The notes under the pieces: generated by a model
What the model was told of the DNA's origin: nothing
Seen by the model: only the letters and a program-made list of their open reading frames with translations
Databases searched by the model: none
Source of the DNA: Hydractinia symbiolongicarpus
Lineage: Eukaryota; Cnidaria; Hydrozoa; Anthoathecata; Hydractiniidae
NCBI RefSeq assembly: GCF_029227915.1
Contig: NC_079882.1
Coordinates: 15,016,501-15,080,500 of the forward strand
Direction: 5' to 3'
DNA length: 64,000 nt
Shown: one piece after another, positions 25,410-37,220 of the stretch
Layout: the number at the start of each line of letters is the position of its first letter
Numbering within the stretch: position 1 is the first letter of the stretch
Translations under genes and position numbers: made by a program

Positions 25410-26870
25410 AAGTCGTTTTCATTAGCGCCGTTGCTTTACAACACTCTTAACTACGTGCACAGTCCTATAAAGGCTGTAATATGGCCTTTTGCAGTCTAAT
25501 AAAGGCCTCACACGTAAATCACGTGGTTCCATTTGCCTGTGAAGTTTACCATTGGACTATTCCTTCCAGTCTCAATGCGCTACAACGTCCCAAGTTGTTT
25601 TCATTAGCGCCGTTGCCTTACAACACTCTTAACTACGTGCACAGTCCTATAAAGGCTGTAATATGGGCTCTTGCAGTCTAATAAAGGCCTCACACGTAAA
25701 TCACGTGGTTTCACCCGTCTCCACAGGTTACCATTGGCCTAGTCCTTCCAGTCTCAATGCGCTACAACGTCCCAAGTCGTTTTCATTGGCGAAGTTGCCT
25801 TAGAACACTCTTAACTACGTGCACAGTCCTATAAAATCTGTAATATGGCCTTTTGCAGTCTAATGAAAGGCCTCACACGTAAAACACGTGGTTTCACCTG
25901 CCTGCGCAGGTTACCATTGGACTAATCGTTCCAATCTCAATGTGCTACAACGTCCCAAGTTATTTTCATTGGCGAAGTTGCCTTAGAACACTCTTAACTA
26001 CGTGCACAGTCCTATAAAGGCTGTAATATGGCCTTTTGCAGTCTATTAAAGGCCTCACACGTAAATCACGTGGTTCTATTTGCCTGTGCAGGGTACCATT
26101 GGACTATTCCTTCCAGTCTCAATGTGCTACAACGTCCCAAGTCGTTTTCATTTGCGCCGTTGCGTTACAACACTCTTAACTACGTGCACAATCATATAAA
26201 GGCTGTAATATGGCCTTTTGCAGTCTAATAAAGGCCTCACACGTAAATCACGTGGTTCCATTTGCCTGTGCAGGTTACCATTGGACTATTCCTTCCAGTC
26301 TCAATGCGCTACAACGTCCCAAGTCGTTTTCATTTGCGCCGTTGCGTTACAACACTCTTAACTACGTGCACAGTCCTATAAAGGCTGTAATATGGCCTTT
26401 TGCAGTCTAATAAAGGCCTCACACGTAAATCACGTGGTTCCATTTGCCTGTGCAGGTTACCATTGGACTATTCCTTCCAGTCTCAATGCGCTACAACCTC
26501 CCAAGTTGTTTTCATTAGCGCCGTTGTCTTAAAATACTCTAAACTACGTGCACAATCCTATGAAGGCTGTAATATGGCCTTGTGCAATCTGATAAAGGCC
26601 TCACACGTAAATCACGTGGTTTCACCTGTCTGCGCGGGTTACCATTGGCTTAGTCCTTCCCGTCCCAATGCGCTACAACGTTCCAAGTTGTTTTCATTGG
26701 CAAAGTTGGCTTAGAACACTCTTACCAACGTGCACAGTCCTATAAAAGCTTTAATATGGCCTTTTGCAGTCTAATAAAGGCTTCCCACGTAAGTCACGTG
26801 GTTTAACCTGCTTGCGCAGGTTACCATTGGACTAATCGTTCCAGTCTTAATGCGCTACAACGTCCCAAGT
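25410..26870. repeat. 1,457-bp core 8-mer HOR, copy 1
   Basis: The monomers start at 25481 (TGTGAAGTTTACC), 25663 (ATGGGCTCTTG, CCCGTCTCCACAGG), 25845 (183-bp class), 26028 (GGTTCTATTTGCC, CAGGGTACC), 26210, 26392 (TTGTCTTAAAATAC), 26574 (CTTGTGCAATCTG) and 26756 (dyad-rich class). This same order recurs in blocks near 9.6-11.8, 12.9-14.2, 15.5-16.7, 26.9-28.3, 33.5-36.4, 38.2-41.1 and 43.0-45.9 kb. It is the dominant HOR of the array. Confidence 0.88.
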
Positions 26871-28330
26871 CGTTTTCATTAGCGCCGTTGCCTTACAACA
26901 CTCTTAACTACGTGCACAGTCCTATAAAGGCTGTAATATGGCCTTTTGCAGTCTAATAAAGGCCTCACACGTAAATCACGTGGTTCCATTTGCCTGTGAA
27001 GTTTACCATTGGACTATTCCTTCCAGTCTCAATGCGCTACAACGTCCCAAGTTGTTTTCATTAGCGCCGTTGCCTTACAACACTCTTAACTACGTGCACA
27101 GTCCTATAAAGGCTGTAATATGGGCTCTTGCAGTCTAATAAAGGCCTCACACGTAAATCACGTGGTTTCACCCGTCTCCACAGGTTACCATTGGCCTAGT
27201 CCTTCCAGTCTCAATGCGCTACAACGTCCCAAGTCGTTTTCATTGGCGAAGTTGCCTTAGAACACTCTTAACTACGTGCACAGTCCTATAAAATCTGTAA
27301 TATGGCCTTTTGCAGTCTAATGAAAGGCCTCACACGTAAAACACGTGGTTTCACCTGCCTGCGCAGGTTACCATTGGACTAATCGTTCCAATCTCAATGT
27401 GCTACAACGTCCCAAGTTATTTTCATTGGCGAAGTTGCCTTAGAACACTCTTAACTACGTGCACAGTCCTATAAAGGCTGTAATATGGCCTTTTGCAGTC
27501 TATTAAAGGGCTCACACGTAAATCACGTGGTTCTATTTGCCTGTGCAGGGTACCATTGGACTATTCCTTCCAGTCTCAATGCGCTACAACGTCCCAAGTC
27601 GTTTTCATTTGCGCCGTTGCGCTACAACACTCTTAACTACGTGCACAATCCTATAAAGGCTGTAATATGGCCTTTTGCAGTCTAATAAAGGCCTCACACG
27701 TAAATCACGTGGTTCCATTTGCCTGTGCAGGTTACCATTGGACTATTCCTTCCAGTCTCAAAGCGCTACAACGTCCCAAGTCGTTTTCATTTGCGCCGTT
27801 GCGTTACAACACTCTTAACTACGTGCACAGTCCTATAAAGGCTGTAATATGGCCTTTTGCAGTCTAATAAAGGCCTTACACGTAAATCACGTGGTTCCAT
27901 TTGCCTGTGCAGGTTACCATTGGACTATTCCTTCCAGTCTCAATGCGCTACAACCTCACAAGTTGTTTTCATTAGCGCCGTTGTCTTAAAATACTCTAAA
28001 CTACGTGCACAATCCTATGAAGGCTGTAATATGGCCTTGTGCAATCTGATAAAGGCCTCACACGTAAATCACGTGGTTTCACCTGTCTGCGCGGGTTACC
28101 ATTGGCTTAGTCCTTCCCGTCCCAATGCGCTACAACATTCCAAGTTGTTTTCATTGGCAAAGTTGCCTTAGAACACTCTTACCAACGTGCTCAGTCCTAT
28201 AAAAGCTTTAATATGGCCTTTTGCAGTCTAATAAAGGCTTCCCACGTAAGTCACGTGGTTTAACCTGCTTGGGCAGGTTACCATTGGACTAATCGTTCCA
28301 GTCTTAATGCGCTACAACGTCCCAAGTTGT
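26871..28330. repeat. 1,457-bp core 8-mer HOR, copy 2
   Basis: This is the tandem duplicate of the previous block; 25481/26938, 26028/27485, 26210/27667 and 26392/27849 all differ by 1,457. Copy 2 has private changes (AAAGGGCTCAC near 27509, GCGCTACAAC near 27619, GGCCTTACACG near 27874, CAACCTCACAAG near 27952). The back of its last monomer switches to TTGGCGAAG and CTTAAGTACG, which ends the match. Confidence 0.87.
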
Positions 28331-28394
28331 TTTCATTGGCGAAGTTGCCTTAGAACACTCTTAAGTACGTGCACAGTTCTATAAAGGCTGTAAT

Positions 28395-29304
28395 ATGGCC
28401 TTTTGCAGTCAAATAAAGGCCTCACACGTAAATCACGTGGTTCCATTTGCCTGTGCAGGTTACCATTGGACTATTTCTTCCCGTCTCAATGCGCTACAAC
28501 CTCCCAAGTTGTTTTCATTAGCGCCGTTGCCTTACAACACTAATAACTACGTGCACAGTCCTATAAAGGCTGTAATATGGCCTTTTGCAGTCCAATAAAG
28601 GCCTAACACGTGAATCACGTGGTTTCACCTGTCTGCGCAGGTTACCATTGGACTATTCCTTCACGTCTCAATGCGCTACAACGTCCCAAGTCGCTTTCAT
28701 TGGCGAAGTTGCCTTAGAACACTCTTAAGTACGTGCACAGTTCTATAAAGGCTGTAATATGGCCTTTTGCAGTCAAATAAAGGCCTCACACGTAAATCAC
28801 GTGGTTCCATTTGCCTGTGCAGGTTACCATTGGACTATTCCTTCCCGTCTCAATGCGCTACAACCTCCCAAGTTGTTTTCATTAGCGCCGTTGCCTTACA
28901 ACACTAATAACTATGTGCACAGTCCTATAAAGGCTGTAATATGGCCTTTTGCAGTCCAATAAAGGCCTCACACGTAAATCACGTGGTTTCACCTGTCTGC
29001 GCAGGTTACCATTGGACTATTCCTTCACGTCTCAATGTGCTACAACGTCCCAAGTCGCTTTCATTGGCCAAGTTGCCTTACAACACTCTTAACTACGTGC
29101 ACAGTCCTATAAAGGCTGTAATATGGCCTTTTGCAGTCTAATAAAGGCCTCACACGTAAATCACGTGGTTCCATTTGCCTGTGCAGGTTACCATTGGACT
29201 ATTCCTTCCAGTCTCAATGCGCTACAACGTCCCAAGTCGTTTTCATTAGCGCCGTTGCGTTACAACACTCTTAACTACGTGCACAGTCCTATAAAGTCTG
29301 TAAT
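28395..29304. repeat. dimer repeats (CAGTCAAAT / CAGTCCAAT) plus one canonical monomer
   Basis: Two 364-bp dimers run in tandem: 28395/28577 and 28759/28941, each a CAGTCAAATAAAGG monomer followed by a CAGTCCAATAAAGG monomer with TTCACGTCTCAATG. A canonical monomer at 29123 follows. The same double dimer is found at 22750-23477, 45877-46604 and 49334-50061. Confidence 0.85.
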
Positions 29305-31340
29305 ATGGCATTTTGCAGTCTAATAAAGGCCTCACACGTAAATCACGTGGTTTCACCCGTCTCCACAGGTTACCATTGGCCTAGTCCTTCCAGTCTCAAT
29401 GCGCTACAACGTCCCAAGTCGGTTTCATTGGCGAAGTTGCCTTAGAACACTCTTAACTACGTGCACAGTCCTATAAAATCTGTAATATGGCCTTTTGCAG
29501 TCTAATGAAAGGCCTCACACGTAAAACACGTGGTTTCACCTGCCTGCGCAGGTTATCATTGGACTAATCGTTCCAATCTCAATGTGCTACAACGTCCCAA
29601 GTTGTTTTCATTGGCGAAGTTGCCTTAGAACACTCTTAACTACGTGCACAGTCCTATAAAGGCTGTAATATGGCCTTTTGCAGTCTGTTAAAGGCCTCAC
29701 ACGTAAATCACATGGTTCCATTTGCCTGTGCAGGTTACCATTGGGCTATTCCTTCCAGTCTCAATGCGCTACAACGTCCCAAGTCGTTTTCATTTGCGCC
29801 GTTGCGTTACAACACTCTTAACTACGTGCACAATCCTATAAAGGCTGTAATATGGCCTTTTGCAGTCTAATAAAGGCCTCACACGTAAATCACGTGGTTC
29901 CATATGCCTGTGCAGGTTACCATTGGACTATTCCTTCCAGTCTCAATGCGCTACCACGTCCCAAGTCGTTTTCATTAGCGCCGTTGTCTTACAATACTCT
30001 AAACTACGTGCACAGTCCTATGAAGGCTGTAATATGGCCGTGTGCAATCTGATAAAGGCCTCACACGTAAATCACGTGGTTTCACCTGTCTGCGCGGGTT
30101 ACCATTGGTTTAGTCCTTCCCGTCTCAATGCGCTACAACGTTCCAAGTTGTTTTCATTGGCGAAGTTGCCTTAGAACACTCTTACCAACGTGCACAGTCC
30201 TATAAAGGCTTTAATATTGCCTTTTGCAGTCTAATAAAGGCTTCCCACGTAAGTCACGTGGTTTAACCTGCTTGCGCAGGTTACCATTGGACTAATCGTT
30301 CCAGTCTTAATGCGCTACAACTTCCCAAGTTGTTTTCATTGGCGAAGTTGCCTTAGAACACTCTTAAGTACGTGCACAGTGCTATAAAGGCTGTAATATG
30401 GCCTTTTGCAGTCAAATAAAGGCCTCACACGTAAATCACGTGGTTCCATTTGCCTGTGCAGGTTACCATTGGACTATTCCCTCCCGTCTAAATGCGCTAC
30501 AACCTCCCAAGTTGTTTTCATTAGCGCCGTTGCCTTACAACACTAATAACTACGTGCACAGTCCTATAAAGGCTGTAATATGGCCTTTTGCAGTCCAATA
30601 AAGGCCTCACACGTAAATCACGCGGTTTCACCTGTCTGCGCAGGTTACCATTGGACTATTCCTTCACGTCTCAATGCGCTACAACGTCCCAAGTCGCTTT
30701 CATTTTCGAAGTTGCCTTACAACACTCTTAACTACGTGCACAGTCCTATAAAGGCTGTAATATGGCCTTTTGCAGTCTATTAAAGGCCTCACACGAAAAT
30801 CACGTGGTTCCATTTGCCTGTGCAGGTTACCATTGGACTATTCCTTCCAGTCTCAATGCGCTACAACCTCCCAAGTTGTTTTCATTAGCGCCTTTGTCTT
30901 ACAATACTCTAAACTACGTGCACAGTCCTATAAAGGCTGTAATATGGCCTTTTGCAATCTGATAAAGGCCTCACACGTAAATCACGTGGTTTCACCTGTC
31001 TGCGCGGGTTACCATTAGCTTAGTCCTTCCCGTCTCAATGCGCTACAACGTTCCAAGTTGTTTTCATTGGCGAAGTTGCCTTAGAACACTCTTACCAACG
31101 TGCACAGTCCTATAAAGGCTTTAATATGGCCTTTTGCAGTATAATAAAGGCTTTCCACGTAAGTCACGTGGTTTAACCTGCTTGCACAGGTTACAATTGG
31201 ACTAATCGTTCCAGTCTTAATGCGCTACAACGTCCCAAGTTGTTTTCATTGGCGAAGTTGCCTTAGAACACTCTTAAGTACGTGCACAGTGCTAAAAAGG
31301 CTGTAATATGGCCTTTTGCAGTCAAATAAAGGCCTCACAC
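29305..31340. repeat. composite copy of 21.5-22.1 kb and 23.9-25.3 kb
   Basis: Monomers at 29305, 29487, 29670 and 29852 match 21475, 21657, 21840 and 22022 at 7,830 bp. From the back of the 29852 monomer the match changes to 23.95-25.33 kb at 6,009 bp. The monomer at 29852 is therefore the exchange point (CATATGCCTGTG in front, TTGTCTTACAATAC behind). 30204-30213 reads TTTAATATTGCC, a private change. Confidence 0.83.
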
Positions 31341-32489
31341 ATAAATCACGTGGTTCCATTTGCCTGTGCAGGTTACCATTGGACTATTCCTTCCCGTCTC
31401 AATGCGCTACAACCTTCCAAGTTGTTTTCATTAGCGCCGTTGCCTTACAACACTATTAACTACGTGCACAGTCCTATAAAGGCTGTAATATGGCATTTTG
31501 CAGTCCAATAAAGGCCTCACACGTAAATCACGTGGTTTCACCTGTCTGCGCAGGTTACCATTGGACTATTCCTTCACGTCTCAATGCGCTACAACGTCCC
31601 AAGTTGTTTTCATTAGCGCCGTTGCCTTACAACACTCTTAACTACGTGCACAGTCCTATAAAGGCTGTAATATGGCCTCTTGCAGTCTAATAATGGCCTC
31701 ACACGTAAATCACGTGGTTTCACCCGTCTCCACAGGTTACCATTGGCCTAGTCCTTCCAGTCTTAATGCGCTACAACGTCCCAAGTCGTTTTCATTGGCG
31801 AAGTTGCCTTAGAACACTCTTAAGTACGTGCACAGTCCTATAAAAGCTGTAATATGGCATTTTGCAGTCTAATGAAAGTCCTCACACGTAAAACACGTGG
31901 TTTCACCTGCCTGCGCAGGTTACCATTGGACTAATCGTTCCAATCTCAATGTGCTACAACGTCCCAAGTTGTTTTCATTGGCGAAGTTGCCTTAGTACAC
32001 TCTTAACTACGTGCACAGTCCTATAAAGGCTGTAATATGGCCTTTTGCAGTCTATTAAAGGCCTCACACGTAAATCACGTGGTTCCATTTGCCTGTGCAG
32101 GTTACCATTGGACTATTCCTTCCCGTCTCAATGCGCTACAACCTCCCAAGTGGTTTTCATTAGCGCCGTTGCCTTACAACACTATTAACTACGTGCACAG
32201 TCCTATAAAGGCTGTAATATGGCCTTTTGCAGTCCAATAAAGGCCTCACACGTAAATCACGTGGTTTCACCTGTCTGCGCAGGTTACCATTGGACTATTC
32301 CTTCATGTCTCAATGCGCTACAACGTCCCAAGTTGTTTTCATTAGCGCCGTTGCCTTACAACACTCTTAACTACGTGCACAGTCCTATAAAGGCTGTAAT
32401 ATGGCCTCTTGCAGTCTAATAATGGCCTCACACGTAAATCACGTGGTTTCACCCGTCTCCACAGGTTACCATTGGCCTAGTCCTTCCAG
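31341..32489. repeat. 729-bp 4-mer repeat
   Basis: Monomers at 31308 (back), 31490 and 31672 match those at 32037 (back), 32219 and 32401 at an offset of 729, four monomers plus the extra base in the 183-bp monomer at 31854. A shared rare state is CAGTCTAATAATGGCC near 31685 and 32414, which destroys AATAAA. The 183-bp monomer here reads AATGAAAGTCC, a private change. Confidence 0.82.
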
Positions 32490-32764
32490 TCTTAATGCGC
32501 TACAACGTCCCAAGTCGTTTTCATTGGCGAAGTTGCCTTAGAACACTCTTAAGTACGTGCACAGTCCTATAAAGGTTGTAATATGGCCTTTTGCAGTCTA
32601 TTAAAGGCGTCACACGTAAATCACGTGGTTCCATCTGCCTGTGCAGGTTACCATTGGACTATTCCTTCCAGTCTCAATGCGCTACAACGTCCCAAGTCGT
32701 TTTCATTAGCGCCGTTGCGGTACAACACTCTTAACTACGTGCACAGTCCTATTAAGGCTGTAAT

Positions 32765-32946
32765 ATGGCCTTTTGCAGTCTAATAAAGGCCTCACACGTA
32801 AATCACGTGGTTCCATTTGCCTGTGCAGGTTACCATTGGACTATTCCTTCCAGTCTCAATGCGCTACAACGTCCCAAGTCGTTTTCATTAGCGCCGTTGC
32901 GTTACAACACTCTTAACTACGTGCACAGTCCTATAAAGGCTGTAAT
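32765..32946. repeat. canonical 182-bp monomer (reference unit)
   Basis: Used here as the reference unit because it agrees with the most common state at nearly every site. Reading from ATGGCC it contains, in order: AATAAA, CACGT-AAATC-ACGTG, GGTTACC, the segment CAATGCGCTACAACGTCCC, TTTTCATTAGCGCCGTTGC, ACTACGTGCAC and TATAAAG just before the next unit. A by-eye count gives 44 A, 55 T, 33 G and 50 C, thus about 46% GC, with 8 CpG. Since 182 leaves remainder 2 on division by 3, successive units rotate reading frame, so the array cannot be one continuous repeat protein. Confidence 0.95.
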
Positions 32947-33856
32947 ATGGCCTTTTGCAGTCTAATAAAGGCCTCACACGTAAATAACGTGGTTCCATTT
33001 GCCTGTGCAGGTTACCATTGGACAATTCCTTCCAGTCTCAATGCGCTACAACCTCCCAAGTTGTTTTCATTAGCGCCGTGGTCTTACAATACTCTAAACT
33101 ACGTGCACAGTCCTATAAAGACTGTAATATGGCCTTTTGCAATCTGATAAAGGCCTCACACGTAAATCACGTGGTTTCAACTGTCTGCGCGGGTTACCAT
33201 CGGCTTAGTCCTTCCCGTCTCAATGCGCTACAACGTTCCAAGTTGTTTTCATTGGCGAGGTTGCCCTAGAACACTCTTGAGTACGTGCACAGTGCTATAA
33301 AGGCTGTAGTATGGCCTTTTGCAGTCAAATAAAGGCCTCACACGTAAATCACGTGGTTCCATTTGCCTGTGCAGGTTACCATTGGACTATTCCTTCCCGT
33401 CTCAATGCGCTACAACCTCCCAAGTTGTTTTCATTAGCGCCGTTGCCTTACAACACTATTAACTACGTGCACAGTCCTATAAAGGCTGTAATATGACCTT
33501 TTGCAGTCCAATAAAGGCCTCACACGTAAATCACGTGGTTTCACCTGTCTGCGCAGGTTACCATTGGACTATTCCTTCACGTCTCAATGCGCTACAACGT
33601 CCCAAGTTGTTTTCATTAGCGCCGTTGCCTTACAACACTCTTAACTACGTGCACAGTCCTATAAAGGCTGTAATATGAGCTCTTGCAGTCTAATAAAGGC
33701 CTTACACGTAAATCACGTGGTTTCACCCGTCTCCACAGGTTACCATTGGCCTAGTCCTTCCAGTCTCAATGCGCTACAACGTCCCAAGTCGTTTTCATTG
33801 GCGAAGTTGCCTTAGAACACTCTTAACTACGTGCACAGTCCTATAAAATCTGTAAT

Positions 33857-34039
33857 ATGGCCTTTTGCAGTCTAATGAAAGGCCTCACACGTAAAACACG
33901 TGGTTTCACCTGCCTGCGCAGGTTACCATTGGACTAATCGTTCCAATCTCAATGTGCTACAACGTCCCAAGTTATTTTCATTGGCGAAGTTGCCTTAGAA
34001 CACTCTTAACTACGTGCACAGTTCTATAAAGGCTGTAAT
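33857..34039. repeat. 183-bp monomer class (AATGAAAGG insertion)
   Basis: This class has AATGAAAGG where most monomers have AATAAAGG, adding one base and destroying the AATAAA hexamer. It also carries GTAAAACACGTGG in place of GTAAATCACGTGG, and usually CCTGCCTGCGCAGG with GGACTAATCG. The same class appears near 1992, 5089, 6000, 8368, 10006, 10917, 13283, 15832, 21657, 23660, 25845, 27302, 29487, 31854, 35314, 36771, 38592, 40049, 41506, 43327, 44784, 46967 and 50424. One such unit per 8-mer explains why the 8-mer period is 1,457 rather than 1,456 bp. Confidence 0.93.
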
Positions 34040-34796
34040 ATGGCCTTTTGCAGTCTATTAAAGGCCTCACACGTAAATCACGTGGTTCTATTTGCCTGTG
34101 CAGGGTACCATTGGACTATTCCTTCCAGTCTCAATGCGCTACAACGTCCCAAGTCGTTTTCATTTGCGCCGTTGCGTTACAACACTCTTAACTACGTGCA
34201 CAATCCTATAAAGGCTGTAATATGGCCTTTTGCAGTCTAATAAAGGCCTCACACGTAAATCACGTGGTTCCATTTGCCTGTGCAGGTTACCATTGGACTA
34301 TTCCTTCCAGTCTCAATGCGCTACAACGTCCCAAGTCGTTTTCATTTGCGCCGTTGCGTTACAACACTCTTAACTACGTGCACAGTCCTATAAAGGCTGT
34401 AATATGGCCTTTTGCAGTCTAATAAAGGCCTCACACGTAAATCACGTGGTTCCATTTGCCTGTGCAGGTTACCATTGGACTATTCCTTCCAGTCTCAATG
34501 CGCTACAACCTCCCAAGTTGTTTTCATTAGCGCCGTTGTCTTAAAATACTCTAAACTACGTGCACAATCCCATGAAGGCTGTAATATGGCCTTGTGCAAT
34601 CTGATAAAGGCCTCACACGTAAATCACGTGGTTTCACCTGTCTGCTCGGGTTACCATTGGCTTAGTCCTTCCCGTCCCAATGCGCTACAACGTTCCAAGT
34701 TGTTTTCATTGGCAAAGTTGCCTTAGAACACTCTTACCAACGTGCACAGTCCTATAAAAGCTTTAATATGGCCTTTTGCAGTCTAATAAAGGCTTC

Positions 34797-34813
34797 CCAC
34801 GTAAGTCACGTGG
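34797..34813. repeat. inverted repeat CCACGT-AAGTC-ACGTGG
   Basis: This is a perfect 6-bp-arm dyad with a 5-base spacer. The canonical monomer has the weaker 5-bp form CACGT-AAATC-ACGTG at the same place, so the dyad is strengthened in this class by the change from TCACACGT to TCCCACGT. It contains CACGTG, the palindromic E-box/G-box core. The same element is seen at 6758-6774 and in the other members of the class. Cruciform potential or protein binding is inference. Confidence 0.85.
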
Positions 34814-34815
34814 TT

Positions 34816-34835
34816 TAACCTGCTTGCGCAGGTTA
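34816..34835. repeat. inverted repeat TAACCTGC-TTGC-GCAGGTTA
   Basis: This is a perfect 8-bp-arm dyad with a 4-base loop, lying 2 bp after the preceding dyad, so the monomer holds two adjacent hairpin-capable elements within 39 bp. The same element is at 6777-6796. The 183-bp class has a shorter version, ACCTGC-CTGC-GCAGGT, for example at 2043-2058. Common monomers have only CCTG-TG-CAGG. The strength of this dyad therefore varies by monomer class. Confidence 0.87.
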
Positions 34836-37220
34836 CCATTGGACTAATCGTTCCAGTCTTAATGCGCTACAACGTCCCAAGTCGTTTTCATTAGCGCCGT
34901 TGCCTTACAACACTCTTAACTACGTGCACAGTCCTATAAAGGCTGTAATATGACCTTTTGCAGTCCAATAAAGGCCTCACACGTAAATCACGTGGTTTCA
35001 CCTGTCTGCGCAGGTTACCATTGGACTATTCCTTCACGTCTCAATGCGCTACAACGTCCCAAGTTGTTTTCATTAGCGCCGTTGCCTTACAACACTCTTA
35101 ACTACGTGCACAGTCCTATAAAGGCTGTAATATGAGCTCTTGCAGTCTAATAAAGGCCTTACACGTAAATCACGTGGTTTCACCCGTCTCCACAGGTTAC
35201 CATTGGCCTAGTCCTTCCAGTCTCAATGCGCTACAACGTCCCAAGTCGTTTTCATTGGCGAAGTTGCCTTAGAACACTCTTAACTACGTGCACAGTCCTA
35301 TAAAATCTGTAATATGGCCTTTTGCAGTCTAATGAAAGGCCTCACACGTAAAACACGTGGTTTCACCTGCCTGCGCAGGTTACCATTGGACTAATCGTTC
35401 CAATCTCAATGTGCTACAACGTCCCAAGTTATTTTCATTGGCGAAGTTGCCTTAGAACACTCTTAACTACGTGCACAGTTCTATAAAGGCTGTAATATGG
35501 CCTTTTGCAGTCTATTAAAGGCCTCACACGTAAATCACGTGGTTCTATTTGCCTGTGCAGGGTACCATTGGACTATTCCTTCCAGTCTCAATGCGCTACA
35601 ACGTCCCAAGTCGTTTTCATTTGCGCCGTTGCGTTACAACACTCTTAACTACGTGCACAATCCTATAAAGGCTGTAATATGGCCTTTTGCAGTCTAATAA
35701 AGGCCTCACACGTAAATCACGTGGTTCCATTTGCCTGTGCAGGTTACCATTGGACTATTCCTTCCAGTCTCAATGCGCTACAACGTCCCAAGTCGTTTTC
35801 ATTTGCGCCGTTGCGTTACAACACTCTTAACTACGTGCACAGTCCTATAAAGGCTGTAATATGGCCTTTTGCAGTCTAATAAAGGCCTCACACGTAAATC
35901 ACGTGGTTCCATTTGCCTGTGCAGGTTACCATTGGACTATTCCTTCCAGTCTCAATGCGCTACAACCTCCCAAGTTGTTTTCATTAGCGCCGTTGTCTTA
36001 AAATACTCTAAACTACGTGCACAATCCCATGAAGGCTGTAATATGGCCTTGTGCAATCTGATAAAGGCCTCACACGTAAATCACGTGGTTTCACCTGTCT
36101 GCTCGGGTTACCATTGGCTTAGTCCTTCCCGTCCCAATGCGCTACAACGTTCCAAGTTGTTTTCATTGGCAAAGTTGCCTTAGAACACTCTTACCAACGT
36201 GCACAGTCCTATAAAAGCTTTAATATGGCCTTTTGCAGTCTAATAAAGGCTTCCCACGTAAGTCACGTGGTTTAACCTGCTTGCGCAGGTTACCATTGGA
36301 CTAATCGTTCCAGTCTTAATGCGCTACAACGTCCCAAGTCGTTTTCATTAGCGCCGTTGCCTTACAACACTCTTAACTACGTGCACAGTCCTATAAAGGC
36401 TGTAATATGGCCTTTTGCAGTCTAATAAAGGCCTCACAAGTAAATCACGTGGTTCCATTTGCCTGTGAAGTTTACCATTGGACTATTCCTTCCAGTCTCA
36501 ATGCACTACAACGTCCCAAGTTGTTTTCATTAGCGCCGTTGCCTTACAACACTCTTAACTACGTGCACAGTCCTATAAAGGCTGTAATATGGGCTCTTGA
36601 AGTCTAATAAAGGCCTCACACGTAAATCACGTGGTTTCACCCGTCTCCACAGGTTACCATTGGCCTAGTCCTTCCAGTCTCAATGCGCTACAACGTCCCA
36701 AGTCGTTTTCATTGGCCAAGTTGCCTTAGAACACTCTTAACTACGTGCACAGTCCTATAAAATCTGTAATATGGCCTTTTGCAGTCTAATGAAAGGCCTC
36801 ACACGTAAAACACGTGGTTTCACCTGCCTGCGCAGGTTACCATTGGACTAATCGTTCCAATCTCAATGTGCTACAACGTCCCAAGTTATTTTCATTGGCG
36901 AAGTTGCCTTAGAACACTCTTAACTACGTGCACAGTCCTATAAAGGCTGTAATATGGCCTTTTGCAGTCTATTAAAGGCCTCACACGTAAATCACGTGGT
37001 TCTATTTGCCTGTGCAGGGTACCATTGGACTATTCCTTCCAGTCTCAATGCGCTACAAAGTCCCAAGTCGTTTTCATTTGCGCCGTTGCGTTACAACACT
37101 CTTAACTACGTGCACAATCCTATAAAGGCTGTAATATGGCCTTTTGCAGTCTAATAAAGGCCTCACACGTAAATCACGTGGTTCCATTTGCCTGTGCAGG
37201 TTACCATTGGACTATTCCTT

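Larger units (their letters stand above)
34768..34949. repeat. dyad-rich monomer class (GGCTTCCCACGTAAGTC type)
   Basis: This class is marked by CTTTAATATGG at its start, GGCTTCCCACGTAAGTCACG in place of GGCCTCACACGTAAATCACG, and GTTTAACCTGCTTGCGCAGG. It carries two perfect inverted repeats (annotated separately). It nearly always follows the monomer pair marked TTGTCTTAAAATAC/CTTGTGCAATCTG. Other copies lie near 6731, 11827, 14194, 14740, 16743, 17289, 18563, 19109, 20019, 20565, 22568, 24207, 25117, 26756, 28213, 30216, 31126, 36225, 39503, 40960, 44238, 45695, 47878, 49152 and 51335. I see none after about 51.5 kb. Confidence 0.92.
32490..37220. repeat. 4,735-bp 26-mer HOR, copy 1
   Basis: The block has 26 monomers: starts at 32583, 32765 and 32947 through 36954 and 37136, with next-copy equivalents at 37318, 37500 and 37682. 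It contains the core 8-mer twice in tandem (33493-34949 and 34950-36406), then part of a third (36407 onward). Three 183-bp monomers (33857, 35314, 36771) account exactly for 4,735 being 26 x 182 plus 3. Markers include CAGTCTATTAAAGGCGTCAC, GCGGTACAACAC, CCTATTAAGG, GGACAATTCC, CCGTGGTCTTAC and CTCTTGAGTACG. Confidence 0.92.

Noticed and set aside
32765-32946. Monomer as two 91-bp half-repeats
   Set aside because: Comparing the two halves by eye gave no alignment beyond short shared words such as ACGTG and GGTTACC/GTTGCC, so an internal duplication is not supported.
32765-32965. Repeated 66-codon ATG-started open frames, one per monomer on the plus strand
   Set aside because: They overlap the next unit by 19 bp, shift frame at each monomer because 182 is not a multiple of 3, and vary with no sign of protein-level constraint. 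No splice, promoter or domain evidence supports them. They are by-products of a monomer that happens to be open in one frame.
33255-33275. Telomere-like CCCTAG
   Set aside because: It is a single occurrence per monomer variant (GTTGCCCTAGAAC), a point change from GTTGCCTTAGAAC, with no tandem hexamers.
34412-34726. 104-codon open frames, recurring in the 8-mer
   Set aside because: They start at TTG rather than ATG (TTGCAGTCT) and exist only because two adjacent monomers lack a stop in that frame. TTG starts are a bacterial convention, and the context is a eukaryotic satellite.
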